A stretch of 64,000 nucleotides of DNA. Origin: CAG-1782 sp964418255. Lineage in GTDB: Bacteria > Bacillota > Clostridia > Christensenellales > DTU072. Below are positions 43,569 through 51,836 of the stretch, piece after piece. The stretch is taken from assembly GCA_964418255.1 (NCBI GenBank), contig CAYQKV010000002.1, forward strand, positions 182,045 through 246,044, given 5' to 3'. Within the stretch, counting starts at the first letter, position 1, and each line of letters starts with the position of its first letter. A model generated the notes under the pieces. It ran no database searches and had not been told where the DNA came from. It saw nothing but the letters and a program-made list of their open reading frames with translations. Both the position numbers and the translations under genes were made by a program.

Positions 43569-44495
43569 ATGCTTATTCTCAATTACCAAAGAATGTCGAC
43601 AGAGGACGGTCCGGGACTTAGAACAACCCTGTTCGTAAAAGGCTGTCCTCTCAAATGCAGATGGTGCCATAACCCCGAAAGCATAGCGGTAAAACCGCAG
43701 GTGGAATGGCTCGAAGTAAGGTGTATAGGGTGCGGAACTTGCATAAAGGAGTGCCCGAACCACGTACTTAAAGCAACGGAAAACGGAATAATCATAGACA
43801 GAGATACTTGCGTTGCGTGCGGAAGATGCGTAGAAGAATGTCCTACCGGAGCGATAGAACTCAAAGGCAAATACGTTACGGTAAAAGAGGCGTTTGACGA
43901 ACTTATAAAAGACGAAGCATATTTCGGAAAAGACGGCGGAGTAACGCTGTCGGGCGGAGAGATAACGATGCAATCGAAAGAAGCCGCCGAACTTTTGAAA
44001 ATGCTTAAAGAGAGAGGAATAGGAACGGCGCTCGACACCTGCGGACTTACGACGAAAGAGAATTTGGATTTGCTTTTCCCGTATGTGGACGTGTTTTTAT
44101 ACGACATAAAACATATCGACGCGGAAAAACACAAAGAGTTCACGGGCGTAAGCAACGAGGTTATTTTAGAGAACTTCGACTATCTCGCGGAAAAGGTTAA
44201 AGGCACGGATAAGCGCATTTGGGTGCGCACGCCCATAATTCCCGGGACAACGGATACAGACGAAAACATTCGAGGCATTGCGAAGTTTATAAAAGGAAAA
44301 TACGAGCGTTGGGAAATGTGCGCGTTTAACAATCTTTGCAGGGATAAGTACGAGAGACTGTACCAAGACTGGTTCTACAAGAAGACCGAACTTATGACTG
44401 CGGAGAGAATGAACGAACTTGTGGCAATAGCTAGGGAAGAAGGACTTACCGAAGTATACGGAACAGGCGCAACTCGCCTAAAAAAAGGAGTGTAA
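43569..44495 (+). CDS. glycyl radical enzyme activase (radical SAM)
   Basis: Generates the Gly804 radical of the upstream enzyme using S-adenosylmethionine. Radical SAM motif C26-x3-C30-x2-C33 (KGCPLKCRWCHNPES). An inserted bacterial ferredoxin domain has two 4Fe-4S sites: C52, C55, C58, C62 and C81, C84, C87, C91. GGVTLSGGEITMQ binds SAM and LYDIKHIDAEKH is typical of the family. 308 residues, the long activase form found with dehydratases and decarboxylases rather than the short PFL activase. Only two bases separate it from the enzyme gene, and the next gene follows after one base. Confidence 0.95.
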   Translation: MLILNYQRMSTEDGPGLRTTLFVKGCPLKCRWCHNPESIAVKPQVEWLEVRCIGCGTCIKECPNHVLKATENGIIIDRDTCVACGRCVEECPTGAIELKGKYVTVKEAFDELIKDEAYFGKDGGVTLSGGEITMQSKEAAELLKMLKERGIGTALDTCGLTTKENLDLLFPYVDVFLYDIKHIDAEKHKEFTGVSNEVILENFDYLAEKVKGTDKRIWVRTPIIPGTTDTDENIRGIAKFIKGKYERWEMCAFNNLCRDKYERLYQDWFYKKTELMTAERMNELVAIAREEGLTEVYGTGATRLKKGV

Positions 44496-44496
44496 A

Positions 44497-45315
44497 ATGA
44501 ACAAAATCAGTAAAGAAAACTTTGAAATTTTTGAAAAAAGCGAAAAGCTGGGCGTTGTTGCTACGATAGACGACGTAGGAGACCCTCATCTCACGCTGCT
44601 TACCACGATAATGGCGAAGAGCGAAAAAGAAATGGTCGTAGGCGAGTTTACCAAAGGACTCAGCAAAAGATATATGCAGGAACGCAATAAATGCGGATTT
44701 GCGATAATGGGACTGGATATGAACTTCTGGACGGGCACGATGAACTGGAAAGCAGTCAAGACCGAGGGAGACGAGTTTGTAAAGTACAACAATATGCAAA
44801 TGTGGCGTTTCAATACGTATTTCGGAATCGGCAAGGTACATTATTTCGATTTGAAAGAAATATCGGAAAAGAAAGCGTTGGAAATACCGAAAATCGCAGT
44901 AAACGAAATAAGAGGAATACTCAGCAAACCCTTTATGAAATATAAAGGCGAAAAGATTTTGCGCCCGTATGCGGTTGACCTCATCGACGCGCTCGGAAAT
45001 CCCAAGTTTGTTTCGTTTATAAACGAAAAAGGCTATCCCGTCGTGGTGCCTGCCGTACAGGCGCAGGAAGCGGGCGGAAATACCGTTATCTTCACCGCCG
45101 CGCCGTACAAAAAAGAACTTGCCGCGTTGAAAAAGGGAATGAGAGTGGCGTTTATGGCAATCAGCCTCGATATGGAAACCGTTGTCGTCAAAGGTACGTT
45201 CTCCGGTTTCAAGGGCGGAATAGGCAGAGTCAAAATCGACAGAGTGTACAACTCTATCCCGCCGATATGCCGTTATATTTATCCTTACGACGACTTTACC
45301 ACGCCGAAGGTATAA
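44497..45315 (+). CDS. two-domain FMN-binding split-barrel (PNPOx-like) protein
   Basis: A 272-residue protein. Its first half (LGVVATIDDVGDPHLTLLTTIMAKSEKEMVVGEF) has the pyridoxamine-phosphate-oxidase-like flavin split-barrel pattern. A second similar unit follows from about residue 165 (PKFVSFINEKGYPVVVPAVQAQ ... AALKKGMRVAFMAIS). Duplicated split barrels of this sort bind flavin or heme-like cofactors. It is the last gene of the glycyl radical operon, starting one base after the activase stop, so it should serve that pathway, perhaps as a flavin reductase of the product. No published function is known to me. Confidence 0.75.
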   Translation: MNKISKENFEIFEKSEKLGVVATIDDVGDPHLTLLTTIMAKSEKEMVVGEFTKGLSKRYMQERNKCGFAIMGLDMNFWTGTMNWKAVKTEGDEFVKYNNMQMWRFNTYFGIGKVHYFDLKEISEKKALEIPKIAVNEIRGILSKPFMKYKGEKILRPYAVDLIDALGNPKFVSFINEKGYPVVVPAVQAQEAGGNTVIFTAAPYKKELAALKKGMRVAFMAISLDMETVVVKGTFSGFKGGIGRVKIDRVYNSIPPICRYIYPYDDFTTPKV

Positions 45316-45392
45316 AGATGTCTCCAAAACGAATAAACAGGTTTTGGGAAACAATTTGCGACAGTTAAGGCAATCAATTAAATAAAAAGAGT

Positions 45393-45425
45393 AAAAACGG
45401 AAGGCTGTATGAGACTTCCGTTTTT
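45393..45425 (+). terminator. terminator of the glycyl radical operon
   Basis: AAAAACGGAAG pairs with CTTCCGTTTTT around an 11-base loop, with the T-run at the 3' arm. Confidence 0.9.
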
Positions 45426-45477
45426 GTATGTAAAGTGCGCTGTAAATGACGATTAAAACACAGAGTATCTTTTTATT

Positions 45478-45831
45478 TTATATGCAATTCAATGCTAATA
45501 CTACGCGCGACAGAGCAGACAATGACGACATTGCCGAACCGACAATGAGAACCTCTATTACAACGATTATTACGCCGAGAACAATGTTAACGATAAATCC
45601 GATTAGAGCTCCTTTTCCTGCCGTTTTCGCGTCGGCGGGTCTTGTGTTTTTCCAGACCAAATACAAAATCAAGCCTACAACAGGCAGGAAAAAACCTAAA
45701 ACTGCCCACCCGGCAGAGCCTTCCGAACTTGCGTTGGTTGACGGCGTTTGCGAGCCTACCGGGCAACCGCAGTGAGGGCATATCACCGCTTCATCCATAA
45801 TCGACTGTCCGCATTTTTGACAATACTTCAT
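45478..45831 (-). CDS. zinc-ribbon membrane protein
   Basis: A 117-residue protein. The start is ATG 45831 with AAAGGAG upstream (minus strand, 45846-45840); the frame open to 45915 would cross the operator. A rubredoxin-like zinc ribbon at the N-terminus (C4, C7, C18, C21; YCQKCGQ ... CPHCG) is followed by a Ser/Asn linker and two membrane helices (about 45-65 and 75-110). Function unknown. It is divergent from a small XRE regulator across a region with a perfect palindrome, the same arrangement as the pair at 10648-11477. Confidence 0.85.
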   Translation of the reverse strand: MKYCQKCGQSIMDEAVICPHCGCPVGSQTPSTNASSEGSAGWAVLGFFLPVVGLILYLVWKNTRPADAKTAGKGALIGFIVNIVLGVIIVVIEVLIVGSAMSSLSALSRVVLALNCI

Positions 45832-45856
45832 AAATATTACTCCTTTATGTTTGATT

Positions 45857-45875
45857 TGACATTCGGTGAATGTCA
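45857..45875. promoter_or_regulatory. palindromic operator of the second XRE pair
   Basis: TGACATTC-GGT-GAATGTCA, perfect 8-3-8 inverted repeat, between the zinc-ribbon gene start and its promoter. A second spaced pair TTGACA-N9-TGTCAA at 45909-45929 shares the TGACA core. Probable binding sites of the XRE protein at 45942. Confidence 0.75.
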
Positions 45876-45886
45876 TATTGCAACTT

Positions 45887-45915
45887 ATAATAACATATAA
45901 TTTTCTTATTGACAA
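45887..45915 (-). promoter_or_regulatory. promoter of the zinc-ribbon gene
   Basis: Minus strand: TTGTCA (45915-45910), 17-base spacer, TATTAT (45892-45887). The palindrome lies just downstream of the predicted start, fitting repression by roadblock or occlusion. On the plus strand a TATAAT (45896-45901) may serve the XRE gene but has no good -35. Confidence 0.65.
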
Positions 45916-45941
45916 GCACTAAATGTCAAGAAGAGAAAATT

Positions 45942-46181
45942 ATGTTTATAAATAAAACGGATGACGGATTTAATAATATTTGCGGTAAGAATATAACAGC
46001 ATACCGTAAAGGCTTAAAGTGGTCGCAAAGGGCGTTGGCGGATAAAATGCAGTTGGCGGGTATTGATATCGACAAAAACGCAATTCAAAGAATAGAATGC
46101 GGCAAGCGATTTGTTACGGATATAGAAATAGTGGCGTTTGCAAAAGTTTTTAATATTGATTATAAGGATTTGTTGGAATAA
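45942..46181 (+). CDS. XRE-family HTH regulator
   Basis: A 79-residue single-domain DNA-binding protein: ICGKNITAYRKGLKWSQRALADKMQLAGIDIDKNAIQRIECGKRFVTDIEIVAFAKVFNIDY is a complete HTH with recognition helix DKNAIQRIE. ATG 45942 is taken instead of the upstream in-frame start at 45909, which lies inside the promoter/operator region. Ribosome-binding site weak (AAGAGA). It is divergent from the zinc-ribbon membrane protein gene and probably its repressor. A short TTCGC/GCGAA hairpin lies after the stop (46184-46196). Confidence 0.85.
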   Translation: MFINKTDDGFNNICGKNITAYRKGLKWSQRALADKMQLAGIDIDKNAIQRIECGKRFVTDIEIVAFAKVFNIDYKDLLE

Positions 46182-46228
46182 AATTCGCAAAGCGAAATTG
46201 CGCAAAACGCGTGGTTTGACTATTTAAT

Positions 46229-47656
46229 TCAATTATCCGTTTTTCTTTTTTTAATCAGAAGAATGGATTTTATTATGCCGCCGATAAACAGTAGACAGGA
46301 AGAAACAATTATCGTCGTAAACATATCGGGAACGAACGCGCACACGACCCAAAGCGGAGTTGCGAAAAACATTTGCGGCAGTAGCAATATAAATATCGGT
46401 AAAACCAAATGCAACAACGCCAAAAGCGATATTTTAACCCAAAGTTTGCCCGCCATAAGGCGTTTTTTGTACAACATAATCAAGCACAATGGCAGTAACG
46501 AAACTAAAAAGACGACGAAATAAGCGAGGTCGTAAAGAAAATGCCGCGTAACGTATTCGTCAGAGGCAATTTGATTAGGTTTATCGCCTGTCAGCATAAG
46601 TACGATACTCCAATCGATTCTATCCATCATATCTTTTCCCACAAAGTAATCGTTTGTATTCACGGCGATAGCAATCCCGATTTCGCTTTCGGGTAAAATA
46701 TAAATAGTTGACATTCCCGTTTCGACGAGTCCGCTGTGGCGCAGGGCAGGTTGTTTAAGCGGTTCGTTTGTCAGGGTCCAACCCATTCCGTATTTATAAG
46801 GAATACTTGCCTGTACGTCAACGTTTTCGTAAAACATTTTATTTATACTTTCGCTCGATATAATGCCGTCACCGCCGCGCAAATACATTTGCAGGTATTT
46901 CCCCAAATCGGAAGTCGAAGCCGAAAGGTAACCCGCCGAAGGCGTTATCCACGCATTATCCGACGCGGGAAATTCGGGAGCGGTTTTTGTGTTTATGCCG
47001 AACCAATTTTCATAACTTTGAATAAGACCGTTGTCTTTTGCTTTTTCATAGGTGGCAGCGGATTTTGACATAGAAAGCGGCTCGAATATGTTTTTTTCAA
47101 CGTAATTTTCATAGGACAGTCCGCTGACGGTCTCTATAATTTTGCCGAGAAGAGAGTAATTGACGTTTGCATATTTGTGTATGCCCTGTTTTTCTACGAT
47201 TTCATAATTGTCGAGATTTTGATGTTCGCCGAGTCCGCCGGTATGATTGAGAAGTTGAAGAATAGTAATTTTATTGCCGTCGGTTGCGTTTGGCAAATAA
47301 TCGGAAAGTTTTGCGGTCAAATTGATTTTGCCTTGCTCGACAAGTTGCATAATACAAAGAGCGGTAAACGATTTGCTGACCGAACCGAGAAGAAAGGGCG
47401 TATCGGCGCTTTTGCAGTCGCCGTAAGTTTTTGAAAGCAAAACGTTTTCCTTATTGACAACGGTAATAGACATTGCGGGGAAATGAGCTTTTTCGCAGGC
47501 GTAGGCAAGATAAGAATCGATTTCATCATATACTTTTCTTTCGGTTTGCTCGGCAAACGCAAAGGTTTGGCAAGAGTTAGAATTCATTCCGAACATACAA
47601 ATTCCGCTCAAAATAATCGAGCAAAACAAAAAGCATAAAGATTTTAGTTTTTTCAT
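46229..47656 (-). CDS. membrane-anchored beta-lactamase-fold serine hydrolase
   Basis: A protein of 475 residues (ATG 47656; a GTG at 47665 is also possible). The N-terminal hydrophobic segment acts as signal or anchor. The catalytic domain has all three class C/PBP4*-type motifs: SVSK (Ser92, Lys95), YAN (Tyr162, Asn164) and HSG (His307-Gly309). Three membrane helices follow at the C-terminus (about residues 365-470), so the active domain faces outward. Such proteins are D-amino-acid peptidases, esterases or carboxypeptidases; true beta-lactamase activity is not implied. Monocistronic, with its own promoter. Confidence 0.88.
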   Translation of the reverse strand: MKKLKSLCFLFCSIILSGICMFGMNSNSCQTFAFAEQTERKVYDEIDSYLAYACEKAHFPAMSITVVNKENVLLSKTYGDCKSADTPFLLGSVSKSFTALCIMQLVEQGKINLTAKLSDYLPNATDGNKITILQLLNHTGGLGEHQNLDNYEIVEKQGIHKYANVNYSLLGKIIETVSGLSYENYVEKNIFEPLSMSKSAATYEKAKDNGLIQSYENWFGINTKTAPEFPASDNAWITPSAGYLSASTSDLGKYLQMYLRGGDGIISSESINKMFYENVDVQASIPYKYGMGWTLTNEPLKQPALRHSGLVETGMSTIYILPESEIGIAIAVNTNDYFVGKDMMDRIDWSIVLMLTGDKPNQIASDEYVTRHFLYDLAYFVVFLVSLLPLCLIMLYKKRLMAGKLWVKISLLALLHLVLPIFILLLPQMFFATPLWVVCAFVPDMFTTIIVSSCLLFIGGIIKSILLIKKRKTDN

Positions 47657-47691
47657 TTTTTCCACGCTAAATAACAGTTTATCGTGATTTC

Positions 47692-47720
47692 ATTATATCA
47701 AAAGCAAAACGATAAGGCAA
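47692..47720 (-). promoter_or_regulatory. promoter of the serine hydrolase gene
   Basis: Minus strand: TTGCCT (47720-47715), 17-base spacer, TATAAT (47697-47692). The -35 element overlaps the terminator hairpin of the upstream reductase operon. Confidence 0.65.
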
Positions 47721-47747
47721 GGAAACTTGCCGTTCCTTGCCTTTATC
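47711..47747 (-). terminator. terminator of the reductase operon
   Basis: GATAAGGCAAGGAA pairs with TTCCTTGCCTTTATC around an 8-base loop. Read on the minus strand it is followed by TCGTTTTGCTTTTG, and it lies about 65 bases past the reductase stop. Confidence 0.65.
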
Positions 47748-47810
47748 CTATGAAATAACACTGTAACCGTGATTTCCGTTTTCCCGACAAATCAGGTTTT
47801 TTAACGAATA

Positions 47811-49010
47811 TTACTTATTGTTGGGGACCTCGATACTTACGTCGGAGAGAGCGAAAGACGCACACGGGTGGATATATCCGTACACCTTATCCGCTTCGCG
47901 TCTGCCGTCCGTATTTTCGGGAATAAAGACTTCGCCGTATAAAAGTTTGCTTCTGCACCATCCGCAAATTCCGCCTCGGCAACGGTTGGGTCCCGCAATG
48001 CCCGCGCGTTCCAAAGCGACGAGCATATTTTCGTTGGCGTTGCAAGGAATATCGTATTCTTTGTCGCACATTTTTACGTGCATATTGAACACCTTATCCT
48101 TTGCCGTTTGCGGATATTCGGGGAAGTTCCACGGTTCTTTTGCCGACCCGAACAGTTCTTTTCGATAGAATTTTTGAGCAATGCCGAGTTTTTCGACTTC
48201 TCCGTCGAGGAAGAGGTACATCGATTGCGGACCCGAGGCGAATATGCTGTATTGTTCGTTTCCCGCGTACTTTTTGATGAGCTCGGCGGTGATGAAACCG
48301 TGTTCGCAACCCTCTTTTTCCTCGCCCGAGAGGACGTAAACAACTTTGACTTTGTCGGTGCGTTTGCAGATTTCCGTGAATTCCTTTTCGAAAAGCACGT
48401 CTTTTTCCGTTCTGCTTCCGTAGAGTATGGTGAGGTTAAAATCTTCGTCGCCTGCCATTATAGCGTACGCCATTGACAGAATGGGGGTAATTCCGCTTCC
48501 GCCGGCAACCGCAACGACGTTTTTTGCGTCGCGGAGACCTTCATAGTAGAAGACGCCCTGAGGACCAGACGTAACCACTTCGTCGCCGACTTTCCAGTGG
48601 TCGAGAATATAATCGCTCATAAAGCCGTTGGGGGCGCGTTTGACGGTGAGGGCGTATTTGCCGTCGAGAGAGAAGTCGGGACCGCACGAAAGAGAAATCG
48701 GGCGAGCTATGAGTTTGCCGTCGATGTATTGACGGACAACAACGTATTGACCCGCTCTGAAAAACGCGGGGTTTGTGCCGTCTTTCTTTTTGAGGAAGTA
48801 CGATTTGACGTTTGCGCTGTGTTCGATGATGTCGCTTATGACGAATTCCTGTGTTTCGGGATGTCTTTCCTCGGCTTTTCTGTTCGTTTCATATTGAGCG
48901 ACGAGGGGAGTAGAGGAAGTGGATTGAATCATTTTTTCCCGAGCTTTCGGTCTTGTGGCAAAGTAAAGAACGTCCATAAGACCTATCGTACTGAATTTTA
49001 CCTTTTTCAT
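47811..49010 (-). CDS. NAD(P)H-flavin oxidoreductase with C-terminal 2Fe-2S ferredoxin domain
   Basis: A 399-residue electron-transfer protein. After a 55-residue N-terminal segment come the FAD domain (GQYVVVRQYIDGKLIARPISLSCGP carries RPxS), the NAD(P) domain (VVAVAGGSGITPILSMAYA, ending ASGPQSMY) and a plant-type 2Fe-2S domain with C-x4-C-x2-C (RCRGGICGWC) and a final Cys in IHPCAS. The order FAD-NAD-Fd is that of class IA/III oxygenase-type reductases. It overlaps the upstream CrtI-like gene by four bases, so it is translationally coupled to it and most simply acts as its electron supplier. Confidence 0.9.
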   Translation of the reverse strand: MKKVKFSTIGLMDVLYFATRPKAREKMIQSTSSTPLVAQYETNRKAEERHPETQEFVISDIIEHSANVKSYFLKKKDGTNPAFFRAGQYVVVRQYIDGKLIARPISLSCGPDFSLDGKYALTVKRAPNGFMSDYILDHWKVGDEVVTSGPQGVFYYEGLRDAKNVVAVAGGSGITPILSMAYAIMAGDEDFNLTILYGSRTEKDVLFEKEFTEICKRTDKVKVVYVLSGEEKEGCEHGFITAELIKKYAGNEQYSIFASGPQSMYLFLDGEVEKLGIAQKFYRKELFGSAKEPWNFPEYPQTAKDKVFNMHVKMCDKEYDIPCNANENMLVALERAGIAGPNRCRGGICGWCRSKLLYGEVFIPENTDGRREADKVYGYIHPCASFALSDVSIEVPNNK

Positions 49011-50575
49011 TTTTTGTCCTCCTCCATATCTTTAAGAAGTAAAACAGCCATTTCTTTGCCGTTTATGTAAGTCTGACTGTACCCGTCGCCTCTCGCGCCG
49101 GACGCGCCGCAGGTTTTGAAACCGTGAATGGGTTGGTCTTTTTTAATGCTCATAAGCCTTGAAATCATAGTGTTGACGTCATCGGTATCGTATCCGTAAG
49201 TTGTGCCTTGCGGTGTTTTGAGATAGTGGGCGAATGTCCACGGCGAAGCCAATTCGATTTCTTCGATGCAGTCGTGAATAATAATGCCTGTGTCGCGTTC
49301 GAAATTGTCCATAACGCGTTTGAATAGCTCCTGCTTGCGCTTGACGTATTCCCTTTGGGAGAATTTCGCCCATACGTCCTCGGTATAGGTAATGGTAAAC
49401 GTCATAACGGTTGTGCCTTTCGGGGACGCGTCGGGATTGACGACGTTATAAATTACGACTACGCTATGGTCGTTGCCTTCGTAATGCTTGCTTTCTTCAA
49501 AGTTCTTTTTGGTGTCGAAAGTGCCGGGCATAAAGATGGTGTAGTCTTTGATACCGAGTTCCTCTATGCTCTTGTTGAGCGCGAGGTATGTGTTGAAGAA
49601 TCTGACGCTGTGTTTCATTGCGTTGCCTTTCTTTATCTCGCGTTCGGGCACGGGGATACGTTTGTCCAACAGCCCCGTGTATGCCGTGTGCGGATTGACG
49701 TTTGCGATGACGTAGTTCGTTTCCACAAAACCTACGCTCGTGTCAACGCCGATAATCTTGCCGTTGTCGTCGGATACGACTTTGTTTGCCTTTACGTTGA
49801 GCCAAAGCTCGCCGCCGAGTTCGCGCAGACGTTCTACGCCGGCAACCGTCATACCGTGCGCGTTGTATTGACAAATCGCAGGCTTTTTCGTCGCGTAAAG
49901 ATAGAGCATACTTGCTTGATGAACGAAACTTAAACGCTCGTAATCCATACCGACGTATGTCCAATATACGTCGAGAATGTCGATTGCGTCTTCGGGCATA
50001 CCTATTTTTCTCAAAACCGAGTTGAACGGTCTTTCCGCAAGGCGTAAGAAATTCGGGAAACGTTTGAGATAAAGCATATTGTCAACTTTAACCATATCGT
50101 TTTTGTCGAATTTATCGAAGAGATGTTCGGAGAAATAATCGTGAGCTTCTATACATTCTTTGGCGATGTCGAAAAACGTTTTCATAGGTTCTTTCGAGCC
50201 GGGAACCGCTTTTTCCATAGCGTCTATAATGTTGTCGACGCCGACGGGCAGGGTAAGGTCAAAGCGTTTTCCGCTGCGCGTAACGCCGATACACCTGTAA
50301 AGCTCGGGGACGAGAAGCCAGTTGATGTTGAGTTTATAGTCTTCCATCATAATTTTGCCCGCCAAACCATAGTCGCCTTCGCTTCCTATGCCGCAATATT
50401 CGTGCAAAGACGCGTCAAATTCGAATCTGCCGCGAATGAAACTCGTCGAGCAACCGCCGGGAAGATTGTGTTGCTCCAAAAGTAATGTTTTTTTGCCTGC
50501 CGAAGCGAGAGCAAGCGCCGCGGAAAGTCCGCCAGTGCCTGCGCCGATAACGACGGCGTCATATTTTGCTGCCAT
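49007..50575 (-). CDS. CrtI/retinol-saturase-like FAD oxidoreductase
   Basis: A 522-residue flavoprotein of the phytoene desaturase/saturase superfamily. The N-terminal Rossmann motif is AVVIGAGTGGLSAALALASAGKKTLLLEQHNLPGG with the following CSTSFIRGRFEFDASLHEYCG typical of the group. The C-terminal FAD site is TCGASGARGDGYSQTYINGKEMA. No carotenoid-pathway gene accompanies it. Paired with a 2Fe-2S reductase it could run as a saturase (alkene reduction) rather than a desaturase. AAAAGGAGG precedes its ATG. The substrate is unknown. Confidence 0.88.
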   Translation of the reverse strand: MAAKYDAVVIGAGTGGLSAALALASAGKKTLLLEQHNLPGGCSTSFIRGRFEFDASLHEYCGIGSEGDYGLAGKIMMEDYKLNINWLLVPELYRCIGVTRSGKRFDLTLPVGVDNIIDAMEKAVPGSKEPMKTFFDIAKECIEAHDYFSEHLFDKFDKNDMVKVDNMLYLKRFPNFLRLAERPFNSVLRKIGMPEDAIDILDVYWTYVGMDYERLSFVHQASMLYLYATKKPAICQYNAHGMTVAGVERLRELGGELWLNVKANKVVSDDNGKIIGVDTSVGFVETNYVIANVNPHTAYTGLLDKRIPVPEREIKKGNAMKHSVRFFNTYLALNKSIEELGIKDYTIFMPGTFDTKKNFEESKHYEGNDHSVVVIYNVVNPDASPKGTTVMTFTITYTEDVWAKFSQREYVKRKQELFKRVMDNFERDTGIIIHDCIEEIELASPWTFAHYLKTPQGTTYGYDTDDVNTMISRLMSIKKDQPIHGFKTCGASGARGDGYSQTYINGKEMAVLLLKDMEEDKK

Positions 50576-50614
50576 TATTTTTACCTCCTTTTGTGGTGCC
50601 GTTAATACATATAA

Positions 50615-50643
50615 ATAATAACATATTTATATGAGAAAATCAA
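50615..50643 (-). promoter_or_regulatory. promoter of the CrtI-like/reductase operon
   Basis: Minus strand: TTGATT (50643-50638), 17-base spacer, TATTAT (50620-50615), 40 bases before the start codon. Upstream, from 50644 to about 51110, I see only AT-rich sequence without genes. Confidence 0.6.
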
Positions 50644-51114
50644 TATATGTCGGCAATTATTGATTTCTTATTAAATTTATTTTTTGCGATAAACGCTTGT
50701 TTTTTATCAAAATACCGATTGCTGCGATTAGCGAGAGATACTTTGCTAAAAACAGGAAAAAATAACGCATTTGCGTTAGAAAGTTAGAATTTTCGGCATA
50801 TAAAGAGCCATTATTTATGTGTCCGAACGAATAAAGTAATTGGAAGAGGGCACTAAATCCGTAAAAAATTTTGGGCAAAAAGAACGAATTTTGTTAAAAA
50901 TATTATTGTGATTTGTAACAACTTTCGCCCAAATGTGGTAACATAAAAACGATACCAAAAACGTCATTTTGTTGATTTTACTATCGCTGAGTATAAGTAT
51001 ATATTTTTTTACCAATGCAAAATGAAGCGGAAGGGGCATTTTATTTCAAAAGGCGTTTATGGAAAACGGACACAGTTATTTACGTTATATTTTTAGTTCC
51101 CGAAAAGGATAGTA

Positions 51115-51255
51115 AAGAATGAAGTCGCTGTCGCTAATGAAGACGTTACACTAATGAAATATGAAGCGAAGAGCCACCTTAATTAGCGCAATTTTTTTGC
51201 GCGACTTCATTAGGCAAAGCCGTCTTCATTTTTCACGCCTCGCAAGAGGCGCTTC
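51115..51255. repeat. cluster of TAATGAAG-type short palindromic repeats
   Basis: Left-side units ATGAAGTCGC, TAATGAAGACG and ATGAAGCG recur as inverted copies GCGACTTCAT, CGTCTTCA and CGCTTCAT in the same order on the right, with small hairpins between (GCGCAA-TTTTT-TTGCGC; GCCTC/GAGGC). There is no coding potential. It marks the 3' edge of the defence operon. Confidence 0.55.
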
Positions 51256-51259
51256 ATTT

Positions 51260-51293
51260 CAAAAACCCTTTCGCTTTCGTAAAAGGGTTTTTG
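51260..51293 (-). terminator. terminator of the defence operon
   Basis: CAAAAACCCTTT and AAAGGGTTTTTG form a perfect 12-bp stem with a 10-base loop. Read on the minus strand it lies about 75 bases past the last defence gene. The symmetric A/T ends allow function in both directions. Confidence 0.75.
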
Positions 51294-51368
51294 ATGGCGG
51301 CACGTCAGCATCCGAATTTGAACTTTTGATGAATAAACGGAACTTTGTGATAATGTTGCCGTTATAAA

Positions 51369-51833
51369 CTATTCGTCATCGATGTCGTGGTCGCGAATAT
51401 AACGGTCTAAAATCCAATCCTCGCTGTTTAATACGATATCGATTAGCTGTTCTTGCAGCTCGGCTTTACTTAACTTACGAATATAAGATTCCACGCGATC
51501 GGGTAAACTTTCCACCCATTCTTCATACTCGGCTTGCTCTTTATCGACTCGTTTTTTATATTCAATCGCGTCGGTCGGAAATGCGGCGAAATACAATGCA
51601 ACTTGATGTTTGCAAACGATACGCGTTCCGCTTTTGGCAAACGGACAATCGCAAGACGAATTGCGCGGACGGTTTATGTTGACGATGACATTATACTCGG
51701 AATTATCCGATCCGCGTACCTTGCCTTGTAATACTCCGTCCTCGATTTCCTCATACGAAAGGACATTGCCGTTTATGTAATATTCATATCCGCGCCAAGC
51801 GGATTCTCTCCTTGCAAGATTTACTATTTTCAT
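51369..51833 (-). CDS. small SWIM zinc-finger protein
   Basis: A 154-residue protein. The SWIM motif C61-x-C63-x10-C74-x-H76 (CDCPFAKSGTRIVCKH) lies in the middle after a short beta-rich N-terminus (RRESAWRGYEYYINGNVLSYEEIEDG). The C-terminal third is helical and acidic. SWIM domains bind DNA or proteins and are often found next to SNF2-type ATPases. It is the last gene of the defence operon, starting 3 bases after the RhuM-like gene. Its specific job is unknown. Confidence 0.8.
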   Translation of the reverse strand: MKIVNLARRESAWRGYEYYINGNVLSYEEIEDGVLQGKVRGSDNSEYNVIVNINRPRNSSCDCPFAKSGTRIVCKHQVALYFAAFPTDAIEYKKRVDKEQAEYEEWVESLPDRVESYIRKLSKAELQEQLIDIVLNSEDWILDRYIRDHDIDDE

Positions 51834-51836
51834 ATC

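Noticed and set aside
50644..51368. Small ORFs of 65-75 codons in the intergenic tract
   Set aside because: AT-rich open frames without ribosome-binding sites, family resemblance or supportive context.
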